A stretch of DNA of 64,000 nt from Bradyrhizobium diazoefficiens (GTDB lineage: Bacteria; Pseudomonadota; Alphaproteobacteria; Rhizobiales; Xanthobacteraceae), in contig NZ_CP067101.1 in assembly GCF_016616425.1 (NCBI RefSeq), forward strand, positions 2,480,001 through 2,544,000, given 5' to 3'. Numbering within the stretch: the stretch's first letter is position 1; every line of letters starts with the position of its first letter. Position numbers and translations under genes: made by a program. Shown one piece after another: positions 60,323-64,000 of this stretch. Under the pieces are notes generated by a model. It did not search any database and was not told where the DNA came from. It saw only the letters and a program-made list of their open reading frames with translations.

Positions 60323-61930
60323 CTACATCCGGAACACGCCGAAATCGGTGTGCTGATGCGGGACGCGGCCGGCGAGGTCGAGCAGCAGCGCCATCACGCT
60401 TCGGGTTTCGAGCGGATCGATCACCATGTCGCACCAGGTGTTGCGGGCGAAGTTGTAGGCATTGGCGAAATCCTCGAAGGTTCGCCTGGTCGGCGCCATA
60501 TAGGCCTCGCGCTCGGCATTGGTCCACGTCGTGCCCTCGCGCCTGTGCACCTCGTCGCGGACCATCGCGAGCGTGGTTGCGGCCTGGTCGGGGCCCATGA
60601 TGGCGGAGCGGGCATTGGGCCACATCATCATCGCGTTCGGCCGGAACGCGCGGCCGCACATCGCGAGGTAGCCCGCGCCATAGGCGTTGCCCATGATCAG
60701 TGTGTATTTCGGTACGTTGGCGCTCGCCATCGCCGTAACCATCTTCGCGCCGTTCTTGGTGATGCCGCCTTCTTCCGGCTCGCGGCCGACCATGAAGCCG
60801 GTGACGTCGGCCATGAACAGCAAGGGAATGTCGCGCTTGCAACACAGCTCGATGAAGTGCGCTGCCTTTAGCGCGCTTTCGGAGAACAGCACGCCGTTGT
60901 TGCAGAGGATGCCGATCTCGAAGCCCATGATCCGGGCAAAGCCGGTTATCAACGTGTCGCCGTAGAGCTGCTTGAACTCGTGGAACTCACTGCCGTCGAC
61001 GAGACGGGCAAGGATGTCGCGATTGTTGGTGGGAATGCGCGGATCCGAGCTGATCAGGCCGTAGATCTCGTTTGGATCGAATTGCGGCTCGCGCACGTCG
61101 GCGACGGTCCGACTCTGCCGAGGAATCTCGCCGAGGCTTGCCACGATCTCGCGGGTGATGGCGATCGCGTGGGCGTCGTTCTCGGCGAGATGATCGGTAA
61201 CGCCACTGACGCGACTATGCATCTCGCCGCCGCCGAGCGCCTCGATGCCGACTTCCTCGCGCGTCGCCGCATAGACCAGTTGCGGCCCGCCGAGGAACAT
61301 GGCGCCCTGGTTTCGGATGATCACGGTCTCGTCGCACAAGGCCGGGATATAGGCGCCGCCCGCGGTCGAGGGGCCGTGCACCACCGCGATTTGCGGGATG
61401 CCTTCGGCTGACATCCTGACCTGGTTGTAGAAGATCGAGCCGAACTGGCCGTCGTCGGGAAAGATGTTGGGCTGGTCGGGCAGATTGGCGCCGCCCGACT
61501 GCACCAGCGTCACGCAGGGCAGCCGGTGCTGCCAGGCAAAGCGCTGGGCGCGCACATGCTTCTTGCAGGTGATGCCGTAATAGGTGCCGCCCTTCACGGT
61601 GGGCTCGTTGGCGATGATCATGCAGGGGCGACCGGAGATCATGCCGACCCCGGTGATGATGCTGCCGCCGGGCGGCACGCCGTCGTACAGGCCCTCGCCG
61701 GCGAGCTGACAAAGCTCGAGAAAGGGAGATCCGGGATCGGCCAGCGCCGCGATCCGCTCACGCGGCAGCAACTGGTCGCGCTCCTTGTGAAGCTTGCGCG
61801 CCCGTTCCGGTCCACCGCGCATGGCCGCCGCCCGGCGCTGCCGCAGGTCGGCGATACGCTCGGCATAGGCGCTGCGGTTGCGGGCGTATTCCTCGGTCGA
61901 GGTGATGACGTCGGATTTCATGACGGCCAT
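60323..61930 (-). CDS. Acyl-CoA carboxylase beta subunit (carboxyltransferase)
   Basis: The protein is 535 aa. Carboxyltransferase signatures are present: VQSGGANLPDQPNIFPD, SAEGIPQIAVVHGPSTAGGA, LALLFMADVTGFMVG-type IPLLFMADVTGFMVGREPE, and NAYGAGYLAMCGRAF. The combination is closest to the methylcrotonyl/geranyl-CoA carboxylase beta family. Substrate choice cannot be settled by eye. A 16-bp palindrome lies 27 bp upstream of the ATG. Confidence 0.9.
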   Translation of the reverse strand: MAVMKSDVITSTEEYARNRSAYAERIADLRQRRAAAMRGGPERARKLHKERDQLLPRERIAALADPGSPFLELCQLAGEGLYDGVPPGGSIITGVGMISGRPCMIIANEPTVKGGTYYGITCKKHVRAQRFAWQHRLPCVTLVQSGGANLPDQPNIFPDDGQFGSIFYNQVRMSAEGIPQIAVVHGPSTAGGAYIPALCDETVIIRNQGAMFLGGPQLVYAATREEVGIEALGGGEMHSRVSGVTDHLAENDAHAIAITREIVASLGEIPRQSRTVADVREPQFDPNEIYGLISSDPRIPTNNRDILARLVDGSEFHEFKQLYGDTLITGFARIMGFEIGILCNNGVLFSESALKAAHFIELCCKRDIPLLFMADVTGFMVGREPEEGGITKNGAKMVTAMASANVPKYTLIMGNAYGAGYLAMCGRAFRPNAMMMWPNARSAIMGPDQAATTLAMVRDEVHRREGTTWTNAEREAYMAPTRRTFEDFANAYNFARNTWCDMVIDPLETRSVMALLLDLAGRVPHQHTDFGVFRM

Positions 61931-61956
61931 GTGCGCGTGGTCCTGTCTCGCAAAAA

Positions 61957-61972
61957 TCTAACAAGTGTTAGA
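61957..61972. promoter_or_regulatory. Palindromic TetR-type operator candidate before the carboxylase genes
   Basis: TCTAACAAGTGTTAGA has perfect dyad symmetry: TCTAACA and TGTTAGA, with A and G at the centre. It lies 27-42 nt before the carboxylase beta ATG, within the likely promoter. Symmetric sites of this kind are typical of TetR-family repressors of acyl-CoA catabolism. No TetR gene is in the window. Confidence 0.6.
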
Positions 61973-62013
61973 ATCGATTTCGCGCGGATGCAAGCAGAAC
62001 TCACGCGGGTCCC

Positions 62014-62430
62014 TCAGGCTTTTCGGAAGCGCGGCAGAACGACGTCGTCGGACACCTGGTCGAATGCCAGCTCGACCTCCATGTCGAACGTGACGTCAGC
62101 GGGATCGCTCCCCGTCAGGGTGCTGATCATGCGCGGTCCTTCCGCGAGCTCGACGAGCAGCACGGCATAGGGAACGTCCGCCATGAATGCGGGGCCGGGG
62201 GCACGATGAACCACGCTGAAGGAATGCACCTTGCCGCGGCCGGTTGCCGGCCTGTGCTCGAGCTCGTCGCTGCCGCACGCGCGGCATGTGGCCTGCTGGT
62301 AGTACTGCACATGCCGGCAGCAGCGGCAATCCTGCAGCAGGAGCTTGCCGTGTCGCAGGCCCTGCCAGAATGCGGCGGTGTCGGCGTCAGGCGCGGGCAG
62401 GGGCTTTCGATTGGTCTCTTCGGATGCCAT
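62014..62430 (-). CDS. DUF35 zinc-ribbon/OB-fold protein, acyl-CoA-binding partner
   Basis: The protein is 138 aa from the ATG at 62430. A rubredoxin-like zinc ribbon (CRCCRHVQYYQQATCRACG; three of four cysteines in CxxC pairs) is followed by an OB-fold (GKVHSFSVVHRAPGPAF, then PYAVLLVELAEGPRMIS). DUF35 proteins bind acyl-CoA and pair with thiolase-like enzymes. The start overlaps the thiolase stop by one base (TGATG), strongly coupling the two. Confidence 0.88.
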   Translation of the reverse strand: MASEETNRKPLPAPDADTAAFWQGLRHGKLLLQDCRCCRHVQYYQQATCRACGSDELEHRPATGRGKVHSFSVVHRAPGPAFMADVPYAVLLVELAEGPRMISTLTGSDPADVTFDMEVELAFDQVSDDVVLPRFRKA

Positions 62431-63611
62431 CACAGCGTTCCCCGCGTGCCTAGGATGGTCGTGGCATTGGTGGCAAACCCGGCGCCGAGGCTGTGCACCA
62501 GCCCGAGCTCGGCGCCTTCCACTTGCCGCTCGCCGCATCGGCCGCGGAGCTGCGCGATCACCTCATGGAAGTGGAACAGCGAGCCCGGCATTCCCGAATG
62601 CGCGAACGACAGCAAGCCGCCATGGGTGTTGGACGGAATCTGGCCGCCATAGCTCATTTGTCCGTCGGCGACGAACGGGCCGCCTTCGCCCTTCCGGCAG
62701 AAGCCGAGATCCTCGAGCATCATCACCACGGTTCCGGTGAAGCAGTCATAGATACCGGCGACATCCACGTCGCGCGGCTGATAGCCGGCCATCGCGTAGG
62801 CGCGGCCCGCAGATTCGACGGCACCGGTTGTGGTCAGTGACGGCATCAGGAAGATGTGCTCGTGGGTGTAGCATTCACCGCAACCGAGGATGTAGATCGG
62901 CGTTTCGATCCCGAGCGACATCGCATGTTCGACTGATGTGAGCACGAATGCCGCGCCGCCGTCCGAGATCAGCGAACAGTCAAGCTTGTGATAGGGCGTG
63001 GTGACCATCGGCGAATTCAGCACGTCCGCAACCGTGATCGGCGTCGTCTGCTGCGCGCCGGGTGTGCGCGCGGCGTGACGCCGGTGCACGGCCGCGACCT
63101 CCGCCAGTTGTTCTGGTGTGGTGCCGAACTCCTTCATGTGCCGGTGTGCCGTCATAGCGAAGGTGTTGGCAACGGGAATGCCGAACGGCATCTCGTATTG
63201 CTGGTCCCGGCTCTCGGTGAGCGAGCGCAGCGCGAGATCCGGCGTCAGCCCCGTCATGAGGCTGTCGGCCGCGACCAGCAGCACCGTCTTGGCGAGCCCG
63301 CCGTGAATGGCGGCCGCGCCGATGCTGAACATCGTCGCCGCGGTCGCGCCGGAGACCTGCAGCGTGTTCGAGAAGGTCGGGCGGATCCCGAAATATTCGC
63401 TGAAGGCAACGCTGAAGCGATGGAACGGGGAGGCGAAGGCATGGCTCGACAGCACGCCATCCACCTCGCTCTTGGCAACGCCGGCATCCGCGAGCGCGTT
63501 CCTGGCTGCTTCGGCGGCGAGCGAGAGCGGACTGCGGCCCGGCACCTTGCCGACCGCCGACAGTCCGATGCCGATGACGGCGACCTTTCCGCGCAGGCTG
63601 GTGTCGCTCAT
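62430..63611 (-). CDS. Thiolase-like protein (SCP2/Ltp2-like), no evident nucleophilic cysteine
   Basis: The protein is 393 aa from the ATG at 63611. Thiolase-fold features are GKVAVIGIGLSAVGKVPG, the catalytic helix, and a late SNTHGGLLSFAHSGMPG. At the position where thiolases carry the nucleophilic cysteine (C-A-S-G), this protein has a segment SGATAATMF without cysteine. That resembles Ltp2-type retro-aldolases, which require a DUF35 partner; such a partner is encoded next. The start overlaps the upstream synthetase stop (ATGA). Confidence 0.85.
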   Translation of the reverse strand: MSDTSLRGKVAVIGIGLSAVGKVPGRSPLSLAAEAARNALADAGVAKSEVDGVLSSHAFASPFHRFSVAFSEYFGIRPTFSNTLQVSGATAATMFSIGAAAIHGGLAKTVLLVAADSLMTGLTPDLALRSLTESRDQQYEMPFGIPVANTFAMTAHRHMKEFGTTPEQLAEVAAVHRRHAARTPGAQQTTPITVADVLNSPMVTTPYHKLDCSLISDGGAAFVLTSVEHAMSLGIETPIYILGCGECYTHEHIFLMPSLTTTGAVESAGRAYAMAGYQPRDVDVAGIYDCFTGTVVMMLEDLGFCRKGEGGPFVADGQMSYGGQIPSNTHGGLLSFAHSGMPGSLFHFHEVIAQLRGRCGERQVEGAELGLVHSLGAGFATNATTILGTRGTL

Positions 63612-64000
63612 GTGGAGGCTTTCAACAGGCGTTCGAGTTCGTGGCGCTGCACCTTGCCGCTGGTGGAGCGGGGAAATTCGTTGAACGCAATGAAGCGGAA
63701 TTCGCGCGGCCGCTTGTAGCTCGCGAGCTCCCGGCGGCAGAGTTCGACGAGCTCGGCCTGTGCCATGGCAGCTCCCTCGCGGCAGGCGACGAAGGCCACC
63801 GGCGCTTCGCCCCACCGCGCATCGGCGGCGCGGACGACGGCGACCTCGGCGATCCGATCGTCGCTCAAAAGGACGCGCTCTATCTCGGCGGGGTAGATGT
63901 TCTCGCCGCCCGACTTGATCAGATATTTGGCGCGGTCGACGAAATCGAGCGACCCGTCGGCATTGCGCCTGAACACGTCGCCCATGTGGAACCAGCCGCC
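63608..64000 (-). CDS. Acyl-CoA synthetase (AMP-binding), N-terminus outside window
   Basis: Only the C-terminal ~131 residues are in the window. They contain GGWFHMGDVFRR and DFVDRAKYLIKSGGENIYPA (motif A8, the hinge), and PRSTSGKVQR with the catalytic lysine of A10. This is an ANL-superfamily CoA ligase that would activate the carboxylic acid entering the pathway. The gene runs off the right edge and overlaps the thiolase gene by 4 nt. Confidence 0.9.
   Translation of the reverse strand, partial: GGWFHMGDVFRRNADGSLDFVDRAKYLIKSGGENIYPAEIERVLLSDDRIAEVAVVRAADARWGEAPVAFVACREGAAMAQAELVELCRRELASYKRPREFRFIAFNEFPRSTSGKVQRHELERLLKAST

Noticed and set aside
59138..60871. Plus-strand 577-codon frame opposite the carboxylase genes
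   Set aside because: It is an antisense shadow of two well-recognised carboxylase subunits, with His/Asp-rich composition and no motif.

Overview
ORGANISM AND OVERALL CHARACTER. The DNA is GC-rich with alphaproteobacterial codon use. Several small proteins and the RepA/ParB/TraG conjugation block resemble those of Bradyrhizobium and related Nitrobacteraceae, so I read it as a chromosomal window from a Bradyrhizobium-like rhizobium. The assignment rests on family resemblance by eye, not on a search. I saw no rRNA, tRNA, CRISPR array, complete transposon or integrase.

REGION 1 (1-17 kb), DEFENCE ISLAND. A minus-strand cassette encodes a ubiquitin-like-domain/E2 fusion and, overlapping it by 4 nt, a JAB-protease/E1 (ThiF) fusion that runs off the left edge. 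A WYL-domain regulator is divergent from it. Next come a 1110-aa RecB-like nuclease/RNase-H-like/SF1 helicase fusion, an AbiEi/AbiEii toxin-antitoxin pair, a type I restriction-modification operon (hsdR-hsdM-hsdS) with an overlapping FRG-domain gene, a small HD hydrolase and an HNH endonuclease.

REGION 2 (17-32.5 kb), REPAIR AND ACCESSORY GENES WITH DECAY. This part holds a Sel1-repeat gene beside a truncated AAA/OLD-type ATPase, a DUF5623 gene, a DnaQ-like exonuclease, a decayed thermonuclease, an exported kelch-like protein, an exported amidohydrolase, an HMCES/YedK protein, and a non-homologous end-joining neighbourhood (Ku, Nudix, metallophosphoesterase, stand-alone ATP-dependent DNA ligase). 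Small basic proteins occur too, one only 28 aa long. A dispersed ~250-bp intergenic repeat recurs here. At two sites it sits beside the same small gene, once intact and once decayed.

REGION 3 (32.5-53.9 kb), INTEGRATIVE CONJUGATIVE ELEMENT BACKBONE, INCOMPLETE. The order is ArdC-like antirestriction protein, ParB, strawberry-notch-type helicase, Toprim/primase-like protein, DUF2493, membrane protein, DUF736, Xre regulator, RovC/DUF2285-type regulators (one split by a frameshift), MerR/excisionase-like HTH protein, RepA followed by three iterons, DUF2840, TraF-type S26 peptidase, lytic transglycosylase, DUF3363 relaxase, TraG coupling protein and CopG. The expected parA, all trb mating-pair genes and an integrase are missing, so DNA processing is retained but the transfer channel is not. 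Two pairs of genes share homologous upstream leaders.

REGION 4 (54-64 kb), CHROMOSOMAL CATABOLISM. Minus-strand genes encode an acyl-CoA synthetase (cut by the right edge), a thiolase-like protein with no visible nucleophilic cysteine and its DUF35 partner, both subunits of a biotin-dependent acyl-CoA carboxylase, two enoyl-CoA hydratases, a branched-chain-amino-acid-type binding protein, an HSDL2-like SDR and a DUF2000 protein. Together they suggest carboxylation-dependent breakdown of a branched or unsaturated acyl-CoA, of the leucine or acyclic-terpene type. A 16-bp perfect palindrome before the carboxylase genes looks like a TetR-type operator.
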